A stretch of DNA of 10,212 nucleotides from Streptosporangiaceae bacterium (GCA_030050125.1 JASIJN010000358.1:1-10212), one strand, 5' to 3'. Numbered from the stretch's first letter, positions 1 through 8,090 are shown. Program-made: numbers and translations. The notes: generated by a model not told the origin, from the sequence alone.

Positions 1-919
1 CCCGCAGCGCCCGGGCCAGCGGGTGGCGCGCGAGCCTGGTGACGGTCTCCCGCTCGCCGAGCAGCAGGCCGGCCTGCGGCCCGCCCAGCAGCTTGTCGCC
101 GCTGGCGGTGACCAGGCCGGCGCCGGCCCGCAGCCAGGTGTCGGCGTCGGGCTCGTCGGGAAGGACCTGGCTCGGCCGCAGCAGGCCGGAGCCGATGTCG
201 CCCACCACCGGCACGCCGAGGCCGGCCAGCTCAGCGACGCCGACCGAGGCCGTGAAGCCCTCGATCACGTAGTTCGACGGGTGCACCTTCAGGATGAAGG
301 CGGTGTCGTCGCCGATGGCCTGCCGGTAATCCGCCAGCGCGGTCCGGTTGGTCGTGCCCACCTCGCGGATCCGGGCGCCGGTCGACTGGAGCAGGTCGGG
401 AAGCCGGAACCGGTCGCCGATCTCGATCAGCTCGCCGCGGCTCACGATGATCTCGCGCCCGGCGGCCAGCGCGGTGGCCGCCAGCACCAGCGCGGCCGCG
501 TTGTTGTTGACCACGTGCACCGCCCCGGCCGCCGGGACCGCCCGCGCGAGCGCGTCCAGCGCGCCCGCTCCGCGTCGGCCGCGCTTGCCCGAGGCCAGGT
601 CGAACTCCACGTCCGTGCAGCCCGCCGCGGCCTGCACCGCCTCCCGCGCGGCCGCCGACAACGGGGCCCGGCCGAGGTTGGTATGCACCAGGACGCCGGT
701 CGCGTTGATCACCGGAGTCAGGGTGGCGGCGGTCGGCGGGAGCGAGGCGGCCGCCGTGTCGGCGACACCTGCCGGGCTGATGGCCCCCGAGCGGGCCAGC
801 TCCTGGGCCCGGACCACCGCGGCCTTGACCAGCGTCGCACCCAGCCGTTCCCGCGCCGCGGCCAGGCGCGGGTCGGCGAGCACGGCATCGGTCCTGGGCA
901 CGTGCCGGCGCGGGTCCAC
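1..919 (-). CDS. selA: L-seryl-tRNA(Sec) selenium transferase (selenocysteine synthase), 3' end missing
   Basis: SelA is a PLP enzyme that converts seryl-tRNA(Sec) to selenocysteyl-tRNA(Sec) using selenophosphate, the product of the neighbouring selD. The 306 visible codons correspond to about the first two thirds of the family. Visible blocks are VINATGVLVHTNLGRAPL (residues 70-87), NNNAAALVL (138-146), SRGELIEIGDRFRLPD (160-175), EVGTTNRT (187-194), KVHPSNYVIEGF (211-222) and SGDKLLGGPQAG (273-284). The last contains the expected PLP-binding lysine, K276. I chose the GTG at 919 because it is the first start after an in-frame upstream stop and is followed by a typical SelA N-terminus. No Shine-Dalgarno sequence precedes it, but a TAGTGT hexamer lies 7 nt upstream, so translation is probably leaderless. 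The gene runs off the left edge, and selB or selC may lie beyond. Identity is very secure. Confidence 0.96.
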   Translation of the reverse strand, partial: MDPRRHVPRTDAVLADPRLAAARERLGATLVKAAVVRAQELARSGAISPAGVADTAAASLPPTAATLTPVINATGVLVHTNLGRAPLSAAAREAVQAAAGCTDVEFDLASGKRGRRGAGALDALARAVPAAGAVHVVNNNAAALVLAATALAAGREIIVSRGELIEIGDRFRLPDLLQSTGARIREVGTTNRTALADYRQAIGDDTAFILKVHPSNYVIEGFTASVGVAELAGLGVPVVGDIGSGLLRPSQVLPDEPDADTWLRAGAGLVTASGDKLLGGPQAGLLLGERETVTRLARHPLARALR

Positions 920-972
920 AACCGCGACACTACGCCGCCCGCACGCCCGGGCCGCAGATTACATTGGACGGC
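920..972. promoter_or_regulatory. Divergent selA/selD promoter region, probably leaderless both ways
   Basis: On the minus strand TAGTGT (932 to 927) is followed by 7 nt and then the selA GTG at 919. On the plus strand TACATT (960-965) is followed by 7 nt and then the selD ATG at 973. A TAnnnT -10 hexamer with this spacing puts the transcription start on the start codon, as in known actinobacterial leaderless genes. The two hexamers are 27 bp apart, so their -35 zones would overlap. I see no TTGACA-like -35 on either strand. Only a weak GGA (966-968) could serve selD as a ribosome-binding site. Hexamer positions are seen directly; promoter activity is inferred. Confidence 0.5.
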
Positions 973-1968
973 ATGACGCGCCCGGACGAATTCCGGCTCA
1001 CCCAGTACGCACGCGGCGGCGGCTGCGCCTGCAAGATCCCGCCCGGCGAGCTGGAGGAAACGATAAAGAAGCTCGGGCCTGCCGGGCTCGGCCCCGACCT
1101 GATGGTGGGCGTCGAGAACGGTGACGACGGCGCCGTGGTCCGGGTCAGCCCGGGCATGGCGGTCGTGGTGACGGCCGACTTCTTCACCCCGGTGGTGGAC
1201 GACGCCTACACGTTCGGGCGGATCGCCGCGACCAACGCGCTGTCCGACATCTACGCGATGGGCGGCGAGCCGCTGGTCGCGGTGAACCTGCTCGGCTGGC
1301 CCCGGGACAAGCTCCCGACCGAGCTCGCGGCCGAGGTGCTGCGCGGCGGCCTGGACACCGGCCGCGCGGCGCGCTGTCACGTGGCCGGCGGGCACAGCAT
1401 CGACGATCCCGAGCCCAAGTACGGGATGGCGGTCACCGGGACCGCGGACCCGGCCGCTCTGCTGCGGATCGACGCCGGCCAGCCGGGCCTGCCGCTCAGC
1501 CTGACCAAGCCGATCGGCTCCGGCGTGCTCAACGCCTGGCACAAGGCAACCGGCGAGGTCAGCCCGGCCGCGATCGAGGTGATGACGACGCTCAACGCCG
1601 AGGCCAGCCGGCTGGCCCTGGCCGCCGGGATCACGTGCGTCACCGACGTGACCGGGTTCGGCCTGCTGGGCCACCTGTTCAAGCTGGCCAGGGCCAGCGG
1701 GGTCTCGGCGGTGGTCGACCACGCGGCGGTGCCGCTCATCGACGGCACCCGGGAGGCGGCGCGGGCCGGGTACATGCCCGGCGGCAGCCGCCGGAACCTG
1801 GACTGGGTGCTCCCGCACACCGACACGGGCGGCGTCGCCGAGGAGGACCTGCTGCTGCTCGCGGACGCGCAGACGTCGGGCGGGTTGCTGGTGGCCGGGG
1901 AGCTGCCGGGGGCGCCGGTGATCGGGGAACTGGTCCCGCGCCAGGACAGCGTGCTGATCATCCGCTAA
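973..1968 (+). CDS. selD: Selenide, water dikinase (selenophosphate synthetase), cysteine form
   Basis: SelD makes selenophosphate from selenide and ATP, the selenium donor for SelA and for any tRNA 2-selenouridine synthase. The protein has 331 residues, close to the usual length. The N-terminal LTQYARGGGCACKI holds C18, C20 and K21, which match E. coli Cys17, Cys19 and Lys20. The active site is therefore an ordinary TGC cysteine, not a selenocysteine TGA as in some SelD. Other family blocks are GDDGAVVRV, TADFFTPVVDDAYTFGRIAA, the glycine-rich VAGGHSIDDPEPKYG, TDVTGFGLLGHL with the metal-binding aspartate D225, and the C-terminal DAQTSGGLLVAGE. I chose the ATG at 973 over an in-frame TTG at 964 because the TTG overlaps the -10 hexamer and has no ribosome-binding site. 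It is divergent from selA, which supports a shared selenium role. Confidence 0.96.
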   Translation: MTRPDEFRLTQYARGGGCACKIPPGELEETIKKLGPAGLGPDLMVGVENGDDGAVVRVSPGMAVVVTADFFTPVVDDAYTFGRIAATNALSDIYAMGGEPLVAVNLLGWPRDKLPTELAAEVLRGGLDTGRAARCHVAGGHSIDDPEPKYGMAVTGTADPAALLRIDAGQPGLPLSLTKPIGSGVLNAWHKATGEVSPAAIEVMTTLNAEASRLALAAGITCVTDVTGFGLLGHLFKLARASGVSAVVDHAAVPLIDGTREAARAGYMPGGSRRNLDWVLPHTDTGGVAEEDLLLLADAQTSGGLLVAGELPGAPVIGELVPRQDSVLIIR

Positions 1969-2042
1969 GCCTTCGGCGTTCGGGCAGGTCATCGCGCGGG
2001 TAGGGCTTGCTTCAGTACCGGCGGCGGACGGAGAGAGGCCAG

Positions 2043-3410
2043 ATGCCTGACACCAAGCGCTTCCTCCAGGGATCGTTCGCGCCGGTGACCGAGGAGATTA
2101 CCGCGTTCGACCTGCCGGTCACCGGCACCGTGCCAGCCGGGCTGACCGGCCGCTACCTGCGCAATGGCCCGAACCCGCTCGGCCTGGACGACCCGGACTA
2201 CCACTGGTTCCTGGGCGCGGGCATGGTGCACGGCGTCCGGCTGAGGGATGGCCGGGCCGAGTGGTACCGGAACCGCTGGGTCCGCTCCAGGGCCGTGGCC
2301 GGGGCGCTCGGCGAGCAGTGGCCGGGCGGCCCGGTACACGAGAACATGGACTTCGCCGCGAACACGCACGTCATCTCCCATGGCGGCCGGACGCTCGCCA
2401 CCGTCGAGGCGGGCCCGCTGCCGTATGAGCTGACCTACGAGCTGGACACCATCGGCCCGTCTGACTTCGGCGGCACGCTTCCCGGCGGATTCGCCGCGCA
2501 CACCAAGCTCGACCACCAGACCGGCGAACTGCACGCGATCGCCTACTTCTGGGCCTGGGACCACGTCCAGCACGTCATCGTCGACCCGAAGGGCCAGGTG
2601 ATCAGGACCACCGACATCGGTGTCCCGGACGGGCCGATGATGCACGACTTCGCCCTGACCGGCGCCTACGTGGTCCTGCTCGACCTGCCCGTCACGTTCA
2701 GCCTCAAGGCGGCCTCCTCCGGCCGCGAGCTGCCCTATGTGTGGAACCCCGACCATCAGGCGCGCGTCGGGCTGCTGCCCCGCGACGGCGGCGGCGGGGT
2801 GCGCTGGTTCGATATCGCCCCGTGCTGGGTCTTCCACTGCCTCAACGCCTACGACGACGACGGCAGGGTCGTCATGGACCTGTGCCAGTACCGGGACTCC
2901 TTCGACGTCTCGACGCTCTGGGCGGCGCACGGGCCGGTGACCCTGGACCGGTGGACCATCGACCCGGCGGCCGGCCGGGTGACGCAGCAGCGCCTCGACG
3001 ACCGGGGGCAGGAGTTCCCCCGGGTCGACGACCGGATCGTCTCCCGCCCGCACCGCTTCGGTTACAGCGCGGTCATCGGCGAGGTCACCCGGGCCATCAC
3101 GGTGGCCGGTGACTTCTCCGACGACGCCTTCTCCAACGCGCTGCTCAGGCACGACCTGCAACGGGGCACCACCGAGGCCCGGGAGTTCGGGCGCGCCGCC
3201 ACGGTCGGCGAGGCGGTGTTCGCCCCGTCGTCGCCGGATTCCGCCGAGGACGACGGCTATGTCATGGCATTCGTGCACAACCCCGAGCGGGGTGCTTCGG
3301 ACCTGGTGATCCTGGCCGCCCAGGACTTCCTGGGCGAGCCGGTGGCGACCGTGCACCTGCCCGCCCGGGTGCCGCTCGGCTTCCACGGCAGCTGGATGCC
3401 GGACCGGTAG
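2043..3410 (+). CDS. Carotenoid oxygenase (RPE65 / carotenoid-cleavage dioxygenase family)
   Basis: This 455-residue protein belongs to the non-heme Fe(II) enzymes that cleave a polyene or stilbene-like double bond with O2. The four histidines that bind iron in this family are all recognisable: H153 (AAHTKLDHQTGE), H201 (MMHDFALT), H265 (VFHCLNAY) and H448 (GFHGSWMP). The N-terminal GRYLRNGPNP, the WFLGAGMVHGV block and HENMDFAANTHVI are also typical, so it should be an active enzyme. The substrate (carotenoid, apocarotenoid, retinoid or lignostilbene) cannot be read from sequence. I chose the ATG at 2043 because GAGAGAGG (2031-2038) lies 4 nt before it; an in-frame TTG at 2007 lacks such support. 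The gene starts 74 bp after selD on the same strand and may share its transcript, but no functional link to selenium is known to me. Confidence 0.93.
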   Translation: MPDTKRFLQGSFAPVTEEITAFDLPVTGTVPAGLTGRYLRNGPNPLGLDDPDYHWFLGAGMVHGVRLRDGRAEWYRNRWVRSRAVAGALGEQWPGGPVHENMDFAANTHVISHGGRTLATVEAGPLPYELTYELDTIGPSDFGGTLPGGFAAHTKLDHQTGELHAIAYFWAWDHVQHVIVDPKGQVIRTTDIGVPDGPMMHDFALTGAYVVLLDLPVTFSLKAASSGRELPYVWNPDHQARVGLLPRDGGGGVRWFDIAPCWVFHCLNAYDDDGRVVMDLCQYRDSFDVSTLWAAHGPVTLDRWTIDPAAGRVTQQRLDDRGQEFPRVDDRIVSRPHRFGYSAVIGEVTRAITVAGDFSDDAFSNALLRHDLQRGTTEAREFGRAATVGEAVFAPSSPDSAEDDGYVMAFVHNPERGASDLVILAAQDFLGEPVATVHLPARVPLGFHGSWMPDR

Positions 3411-3440
3411 CCCCGCCCTGCCCGGGCCGCGGCCTTGGCG

Positions 3441-3737
3441 CTAACCCGGCCTGCTCCGCTCCCGGCGCAGGGCCGCCTGGAGGACGGCGATCCGGTCGAG
3501 CAGGTCGGTGACCAGCCCGATGGCCGCGTAGTTCAGGGCGAACCCGGCGCGCAGGCGCTGGATCCGGGCGACGGCGGCGAGCTGACCGGGCGCGAACCAC
3601 AGGCGGCCGCTGGCATCGGACGTGGCATCGAGAATGCCGAGGGCCACGAACCTGCGGATGAGCTCGGGGTGCACGCGGGCCGCCGCCGCGAATTCCTCGA
3701 GATCGAGCCGCGACGCTCGCACCAGGGCATAGCTCAC
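3441..3737 (-). CDS. cbpM: CbpM-like chaperone modulator (MerR-type fold)
   Basis: A 98-residue protein. Residues 13-37 ([24 protein letters not shown]) resemble the MerR-type helix-turn-helix. Residues 59-93 (beginning [20 protein letters not shown]) match the helical part of E. coli CbpM and end in a leucine-rich helix that could pair as a coiled coil. E. coli CbpM binds the J-domain of CbpA and inhibits it rather than binding DNA. The preceding gene is exactly such a zinc-free J-protein, so the same role is likely. The GTG start (3737-3735) overlaps the dnaJ TGA as GTGA, implying coupled translation. The last position of a dnaK operon is where Streptomyces and Mycobacterium carry hspR, so an HspR-like DNA-binding repressor is the main alternative. 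It lacks the long HspR N-terminal extension, and I favour CbpM. Confidence 0.82.
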   Translation of the reverse strand: MSYALVRASRLDLEEFAAAARVHPELIRRFVALGILDATSDASGRLWFAPGQLAAVARIQRLRAGFALNYAAIGLVTDLLDRIAVLQAALRRERSRPG

Positions 3738-4639
3738 CGCCGCCTCCTCGGATCGAACTCGGACACGGCGGCCAGGCGCTCGAAGAGGTCCCGCTCCGCC
3801 TCGGTCGGCCGGGCCGGGACCATGATCCGTGCCTCGGCGAACAGGTCGCCCGGCTGCCCGCGCGGATTGGGCAGGCCCCGGCCGCGCAGCCGCAGCCGCC
3901 TGCCGCTCGACGTGCCTGCCGGGACGCTGACCTTGACCTCCCCGCCCGGCGTGCCCACCGCGACCGACGTGCCCAGCGCGGCCTCCCACGGGGCGAGGCG
4001 CAGCTGCACGTGCAGGTCGCGGCCCTCCAGCCGGTAATCACGGTGCGGGGCGATCCGGGCCAGCAGGTACAGGTCGCCGGGCGGGGCTCCGTCGCCGCCG
4101 CGGCCGCCCTGGCCGGCCAGGCGGATCCGCTGCCCGTCGGTCACCCCGGCCGGGATCGTCACGTCCAGCGACCGGGTGTCGGTGCCGCTGGTCAGCGTGA
4201 TCGTCCGGCGGCCGCCGCGATAGGCCTCCTCGACCGTGAGCTCGATCTCGGCCTCCTGGTCGGCACCCGGGATCGGCCCCCAGCCGCGCCCGCCGCGCCC
4301 GCCGAACAGGCCGCCCAGCAGGTCATCGAGATCAATGTCGCCGGCCCGGGCCCCGGCGCCGGCCCCGCTCCGGGCCTGCCTCCAGGCCCGCGGGTCCGCG
4401 TCCTCGGGCACCTGCCGGAAGTCGGGCCCGAACGCGTCGTAGCGGCGCCGGGTCTGCGGATCCGACAGGACGCTGTAGGCCTCGGAGACGTCCTTGAACC
4501 GCTCCTCGGCCGCAGGATCGGCGTTCACGTCCGGGTGGCTGGCCCGCGCCAGCTTGCGGTAAGCCCGCTGGATCTCGTCCTGGCTGGCGTTCCTCGGCAC
4601 GCCCAGGATCTGGTAGAAGTCCCGGTCGCCGTCCGCCAT
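3734..4639 (-). CDS. cbpA: DnaJ-class J-domain co-chaperone without zinc finger (CbpA type)
   Basis: A co-chaperone that delivers clients to DnaK and stimulates its ATPase. The protein has 301 residues. The J-domain spans about residues 7-71 with the catalytic HPD at 35-37. It is followed by a Gly/Ala/Arg-rich linker (about 90-125, including DLLGGLFGG). The beta-rich substrate-binding C-terminal domains run from about 128 to 285 ([49 protein letters not shown]). No CxxCxGxG repeats are present, so this is a class B / CbpA-type protein, not canonical DnaJ. The ATG at 4639 is preferred because it gives the usual start just before DFYQILGV and overlaps the grpE stop by one base (TGATG). An open frame continues further upstream, but only through grpE. 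A second, zinc-finger DnaJ would be expected elsewhere in the genome. Confidence 0.94.
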   Translation of the reverse strand: MADGDRDFYQILGVPRNASQDEIQRAYRKLARASHPDVNADPAAEERFKDVSEAYSVLSDPQTRRRYDAFGPDFRQVPEDADPRAWRQARSGAGAGARAGDIDLDDLLGGLFGGRGGRGWGPIPGADQEAEIELTVEEAYRGGRRTITLTSGTDTRSLDVTIPAGVTDGQRIRLAGQGGRGGDGAPPGDLYLLARIAPHRDYRLEGRDLHVQLRLAPWEAALGTSVAVGTPGGEVKVSVPAGTSSGRRLRLRGRGLPNPRGQPGDLFAEARIMVPARPTEAERDLFERLAAVSEFDPRRRR

Positions 4640-5196
4640 CAGTCCGCCTTGGCCACCACGACCCGGGCGGGCCGCAGCTGGCGGCCCTCGTCGCCGTAAC
4701 CAGGCTGCAGAACCTCGACGACCGAGCCCTCCGGCGCGTCCGGGTCCGGCCGGGTGGCCACGGCTTCGTGCCTGGCCGGGTCGAAGCTGGCTCCGAGGTC
4801 GTCGCGCCGCGGGAACCCCAGCCCGGCCAGCACGTGCAGGGCCTGCTCCCGCACCGCCCGGACGCCGTCCAGGAGCACGGCGGAATCGGCCTGCGGATGC
4901 GCCAGCGCGCGCTCCAGGTTGTCCACGACCGGCAGCCACTGCCGCGCGACCTCGGCCCGCCCCTGCTCCCGGGCCTCGCTCACCTGCCTGATGCACCTCT
5001 TGCGCAGGTTGTCCAGGTCGGCCAGGGCGCGCAGCCGCTGGTCCTCGAGTTCGGCGATCCGGGCCGCCATCTCGGCGGCCCGGGACAGGGGAGGGGCGTC
5101 GGGATCCTGCGGCCAGGTCGGCTCCTGCCGCGAGGTTTCCCCGGGCCAGGTGCCGGGATCGGGCCCGGACCGCGTGCCGCCGTCGCGTTCATTCAT
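4639..5196 (-). CDS. grpE: GrpE nucleotide-exchange factor
   Basis: GrpE releases ADP from DnaK so that clients can be cycled. It has 185 residues. A proline/aspartate-rich N-terminal tail (1-35) is followed by a long amphipathic helix (about 38-85, containing [24 protein letters not shown]) that forms the family's dimer stalk. The C-terminal beta-domain carries the hallmark blocks [29 protein letters not shown] and LRPARVVVA. The start ATG (5196-5194) lies inside the last codons of dnaK, giving an 8-base overlap built on ATGAATGA. The stop shares one base with the next start, so translation of dnaK, grpE and dnaJ is coupled. Confidence 0.96.
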   Translation of the reverse strand: MNERDGGTRSGPDPGTWPGETSRQEPTWPQDPDAPPLSRAAEMAARIAELEDQRLRALADLDNLRKRCIRQVSEAREQGRAEVARQWLPVVDNLERALAHPQADSAVLLDGVRAVREQALHVLAGLGFPRRDDLGASFDPARHEAVATRPDPDAPEGSVVEVLQPGYGDEGRQLRPARVVVAKAD

Positions 5197-7066
5197 TGCT
5201 GGTGAATTCGGCGTCGATCACGTCGTCGCTGCTGTCGCGGGGCGGAGGGACCTCCTGCCCCGGCGGGACCGTGCCGGACGACGTGCCGAGGATCTGGTAG
5301 ACCTGCTGCAGTTCCGCGGTCAGGGTGCGCAGCCGGTCCACCGGCGAGTCCTCCTTGAGCGCCTGCCGCCCGTCGGCGGCCAGGTTCTCGGCCCGGGCCT
5401 TCTCGTGCACCGGCAGCGAGTCGCCGCGTTCGGCCAGTATGTGCTCGACCTGGTAGGCCGCGGCGTCGAGCTCGTTGCGGGCGTCGGTGACCTCGCGCAG
5501 CCGCCGGTCCTCGTCGCGGTGCCGCTCGGCGTCGGTGACCATCCGCTCCACCTCGCTCTGGTCGAGGTTGGAGCTCTCGCTGATGGTGACCCGCTGCTCG
5601 GTGCCGGTGTCCTTGTCCCGCGCGGACACGTTCAGGATCCCGTTGGCGTCGATGTCGAAGGTGACCTCGACGTGCGGCATGCCGCGGGGCGCGGGCCGGA
5701 TGTTCTCCAGCCGGAACCGCCCCAGCACCCGGTTGTCGGCGGCGCGCTCGCGCTCGCCCTGCAGGATGACGACGTCCACCGCCGACTGGTTGTCCTCGGC
5801 CGTGCTGAACACCTCGCTGCGGCGGGCCGGGATCGTGGTGTTGCGCTCGATGACCTTGGTCATCACGCCGCCGAGGGTCTCGATGCCCAGCGACAACGGC
5901 GTGACGTCGAGCAGCAGCACGTCCTTGACCTCGCCCTTGAGCACCGCGGCCTGGACCGCGGCGCCGAGCGCGACCACCTCGTCCGGGTTGACCGTCATGT
6001 TCGGGTCCTTGCCCCCGGTCAGCCGGCGGACCAGGTTCTGCACGGCCGGGATCCGGGTAGAGCCGCCGACCAGGATCACCTCGTCGATGTCGGAGTCGGT
6101 GAGCCTGGCGTCGGCCAGCGCCTGCTTGACCGGCCCGGTGGTCCGCTCGACAAGATCGGCGGTGATCTGGTCGAAGGTCGAGCGCATCAGCGTGGTGTTG
6201 AGGTGCTTGGGACCCGAGGCGTCGGCGGTGATGAACGGCAGGCTCACGGTGGTCTGGGTCACGGCCGACAGCTCGACCTTGGCCTTCTCGGCCGCCTCGA
6301 ACAGACGCTGCAGCGCCTGCGGGTCGGCCCGCAGGTCGATCCCGTTGTCCCGCTGGAACTCGTCGGCCAGGTAGTCCACCAGCCGCCGGTCGAAGTCATC
6401 CCCGCCGAGGTGGGTGTCACCGGCCGTGGCCCGGACCTCCACCACCCCGTCGCCGATGTCGAGGATGCTCACGTCGAACGTGCCGCCGCCCAGGTCGAAG
6501 ACGAGAACCGTCTCGTTCTGCTTCTTGTCCAGGCCATACGCGAGCGCGGCCGCCGTCGGCTCGTTGATGATGCGCAGCACCTCGAGACCCGCGATGCGGC
6601 CGGCGTCCTTGGTCGCCTGGCGCTGGGCGTCGTTGAAGTAGGCGGGCACGGTGATGACCGCCTCGGTCACCTTCTCGCCCAGGGACTTGGATGCGTCCTC
6701 GGCCAGCTTGCGCAGCACCAGCGCGGAGATCTCCTCCGGCGCGTACTGCTTGCCCCCGATGTTGAACCGGACCGCGCCGTCCGGGCCGGGGACCACGTCG
6801 AACGACACGGCGTTCCGCTCGGTCCCCACCTCGTCGTAGCGGCGCCCGATGAACCGCTTGGCCGAGTAGATCGTCGCCTTCGGGTTCAGGATCGCCTGCC
6901 GCCTGGCCAGCTGGCCCACCAGGCGTTCGCCCTGGGGCGTGAAGGCGACCACCGAGGGCGTCGTGCGCGACCCCTCGGCATTGGGTATGACCGTCGGCTT
7001 GCCGTTCTCCGTCGCCGCGATCACCGAGTTCGTGGTGCCGAGATCTATGCCGACTGCTGTTGCCAT
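5189..7066 (-). CDS. dnaK: Molecular chaperone DnaK (Hsp70)
   Basis: An ATP-dependent Hsp70 of 625 residues, full length for an actinobacterial DnaK. The ATPase domain starts [13 protein letters not shown] (5-17) and has [44 protein letters not shown] and [13 protein letters not shown]. The inter-domain linker VLLLDV lies at about 383-388 and is followed by [15 protein letters not shown] of the substrate-binding domain. The C-terminal lid is helical, and the tail ends [10 protein letters not shown] chose the ATG at 7066 because it gives the standard N-terminus; in-frame ATGs at 7081 and 7099 are possible but would add unusual leader residues. A G-run (GGGGG) lies about 6 nt upstream. The last codons overlap grpE. 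Many actinobacteria have a separate dnaK-grpE-dnaJ-hspR operon, so this may be a second copy; that needs the genome. Confidence 0.97.
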   Translation of the reverse strand: MATAVGIDLGTTNSVIAATENGKPTVIPNAEGSRTTPSVVAFTPQGERLVGQLARRQAILNPKATIYSAKRFIGRRYDEVGTERNAVSFDVVPGPDGAVRFNIGGKQYAPEEISALVLRKLAEDASKSLGEKVTEAVITVPAYFNDAQRQATKDAGRIAGLEVLRIINEPTAAALAYGLDKKQNETVLVFDLGGGTFDVSILDIGDGVVEVRATAGDTHLGGDDFDRRLVDYLADEFQRDNGIDLRADPQALQRLFEAAEKAKVELSAVTQTTVSLPFITADASGPKHLNTTLMRSTFDQITADLVERTTGPVKQALADARLTDSDIDEVILVGGSTRIPAVQNLVRRLTGGKDPNMTVNPDEVVALGAAVQAAVLKGEVKDVLLLDVTPLSLGIETLGGVMTKVIERNTTIPARRSEVFSTAEDNQSAVDVVILQGERERAADNRVLGRFRLENIRPAPRGMPHVEVTFDIDANGILNVSARDKDTGTEQRVTISESSNLDQSEVERMVTDAERHRDEDRRLREVTDARNELDAAAYQVEHILAERGDSLPVHEKARAENLAADGRQALKEDSPVDRLRTLTAELQQVYQILGTSSGTVPPGQEVPPPRDSSDDVIDAEFTSNE

Positions 7067-7162
7067 CGTTGCCCCCGTCATGGCTTCGGCCGTCCCCATA
7101 GGCCAGTTTTGTCACCGCTTCGGCACGTCGCATCGTCAGACCGGGTAGTTCTGGTTCACGCG
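7067..7162 (-). promoter_or_regulatory. Leader region upstream of dnaK with no recognisable heat-shock operator
   Basis: This is the largest non-coding gap inside the minus-strand cluster, 96 bp between the ppk2 stop and the chosen dnaK start. It is where a dnaK promoter would lie. I find neither CIRCE (HrcA operator, TTAGCACTC-N9-GAGTGCTAA) nor HAIR (HspR operator, CTTGAGT-N7-ACTCAAG). I find no convincing -10/-35 pair either. The 7-mer GCTTCGG occurs at 7083-7089 and again at 7117-7123 (plus-strand sense). The operon may be read through from ppk2, have an unfamiliar promoter, or use a sigma factor I cannot recognise by eye. Confidence 0.3.
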
Positions 7163-8053
7163 CTAGCCGAGCTCGGCCACCAGCTCGGCCCGCGCCTGAG
7201 CCATCTGCCCGGCGGCTTCGGGGTCGGCCGCCGGGTAGGCCGGGTTCATGGCCCTGAGGTTCTGCACGACGATCGCGGCCGTGGCCAGGCGGGCGAACCA
7301 CTTGTGGTCGGCGGGGACGACATACCACGGGGCCCAGCGGGTGCTGGTCGCGGACAGCATGGCGTCGAAGGCCCGCTGGTACTGCGCCCAGTGGTGGCGT
7401 TCCGCGACGTCGCTGGGCGAGAACTTCCAGTTCTTCTCGGGGTGGTCGATGCGCTTGAGGAACCGCTTGGCCTGCTCTTGCCGGGACAGGTTGAGCAGGA
7501 TCTTGACCACGTGGATGCCGTTACCGGCGAGGTACTCCTCCCATCGGTTGATGTCCCGGTAGCGCCGTTCCCAGATGTCGCGTTGGGCCTTCGGCAGGCC
7601 CTCCGCGGCCAGCAGTCCCGGGTGCACCCGGACGACCAGGACTTCCTCGTAGTGGGACCGGTTGAAGATGCCGATCCGCCCCCGGGCGGGCAGCGCGGCC
7701 TGGCAGCGCCAGAGGAAATCGTGCTCGAGCTCGGCCGCCGACGGCTGCTTGAAGCTGCGGACCTCTACGCCCTGCGGGTTGACGCCGCTCATCACGTGCT
7801 TGATCGTGCCGTCCTTGCCCGATGCGTCGAGTCCCTGGAGCACGACCAGCAGGCCGAGGGCGTTCTGCGCCGCGAGCTTGTCCTGATACTCGGCCAGAAG
7901 CTGAACGCCCTCCTCCAGCCGGGCGCCGGCGTGCCGGCGCCTCAGCCCTCCGGTGCTGGCCGGATCATGGTCGCGGCTCAGCCGGACGGGGGTGCCCGGT
8001 GGCACGCGCAGCGGGTCGATGAGATCCCTCATGAAGCCAAGGCGCTTGTCCAT
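7163..8053 (-). CDS. ppk2: PPK2-family polyphosphate kinase / polyphosphate:nucleotide phosphotransferase
   Basis: A 296-residue single-domain PPK2 enzyme, which moves phosphate between inorganic polyphosphate and nucleotides in the cytoplasm. It has the P-loop LQGLDASGKDGTIKHV (72-87), the Walker-B-like block IFNRSHYEEVLVVRVHP (129-145), a basic lid with HPEKNWKFSPSD, and the C-terminal APWYVVPADHKWFA. The GKDG form of the P-loop and the SFKQPSAAELEHDFLWR block resemble PPK2 enzymes of the Meiothermus/Deinococcus class III type, which phosphorylate AMP and ADP. Assignment to that class is inference. I chose the ATG at 8053 (GGGG just upstream, MDKRLGFMRDLIDPLRVPPG N-terminus). ATGs at 8077 and 8116 are in frame, and the farthest would begin only 6 nt after the upstream gene. 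It sits between the GNAT-AAA+ gene and dnaK on the same strand. Confidence 0.94.
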   Translation of the reverse strand: MDKRLGFMRDLIDPLRVPPGTPVRLSRDHDPASTGGLRRRHAGARLEEGVQLLAEYQDKLAAQNALGLLVVLQGLDASGKDGTIKHVMSGVNPQGVEVRSFKQPSAAELEHDFLWRCQAALPARGRIGIFNRSHYEEVLVVRVHPGLLAAEGLPKAQRDIWERRYRDINRWEEYLAGNGIHVVKILLNLSRQEQAKRFLKRIDHPEKNWKFSPSDVAERHHWAQYQRAFDAMLSATSTRWAPWYVVPADHKWFARLATAAIVVQNLRAMNPAYPAADPEAAGQMAQARAELVAELG

Positions 8054-8090
8054 GCCCCAACAATGCCCGGCGCGCATGAAAGGCGTATCA

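Noticed and set aside
1018..1040. A selenocysteine codon in the SelD catalytic loop
   Set aside because: The codons are TGC for both cysteines of GGCACK; there is no in-frame TGA.
718..1992. A 424-codon minus-strand frame covering selD
   Set aside because: It is a shadow of selD and the start of selA. Its translation has no family motifs, while selD is unmistakable.
1989..3386. A 465-codon minus-strand frame opposite the carotenoid oxygenase
   Set aside because: It is an antisense GC-shadow. The plus-strand gene has all four iron ligands and a ribosome-binding site.
3411..3440. Palindromes GCCCGGGC (3420-3427) and GGCCGCGGCC (3425-3434) between the convergent oxygenase and cbpM genes, considered as a bidirectional terminator
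   Set aside because: They are perfect palindromes without a loop, and they overlap each other. Such words are common by chance in this base composition, and no T-run follows on either strand.
7067..7162. CIRCE or HAIR heat-shock operator before dnaK
   Set aside because: Neither consensus, nor a near match with the right spacing, is present on either strand.
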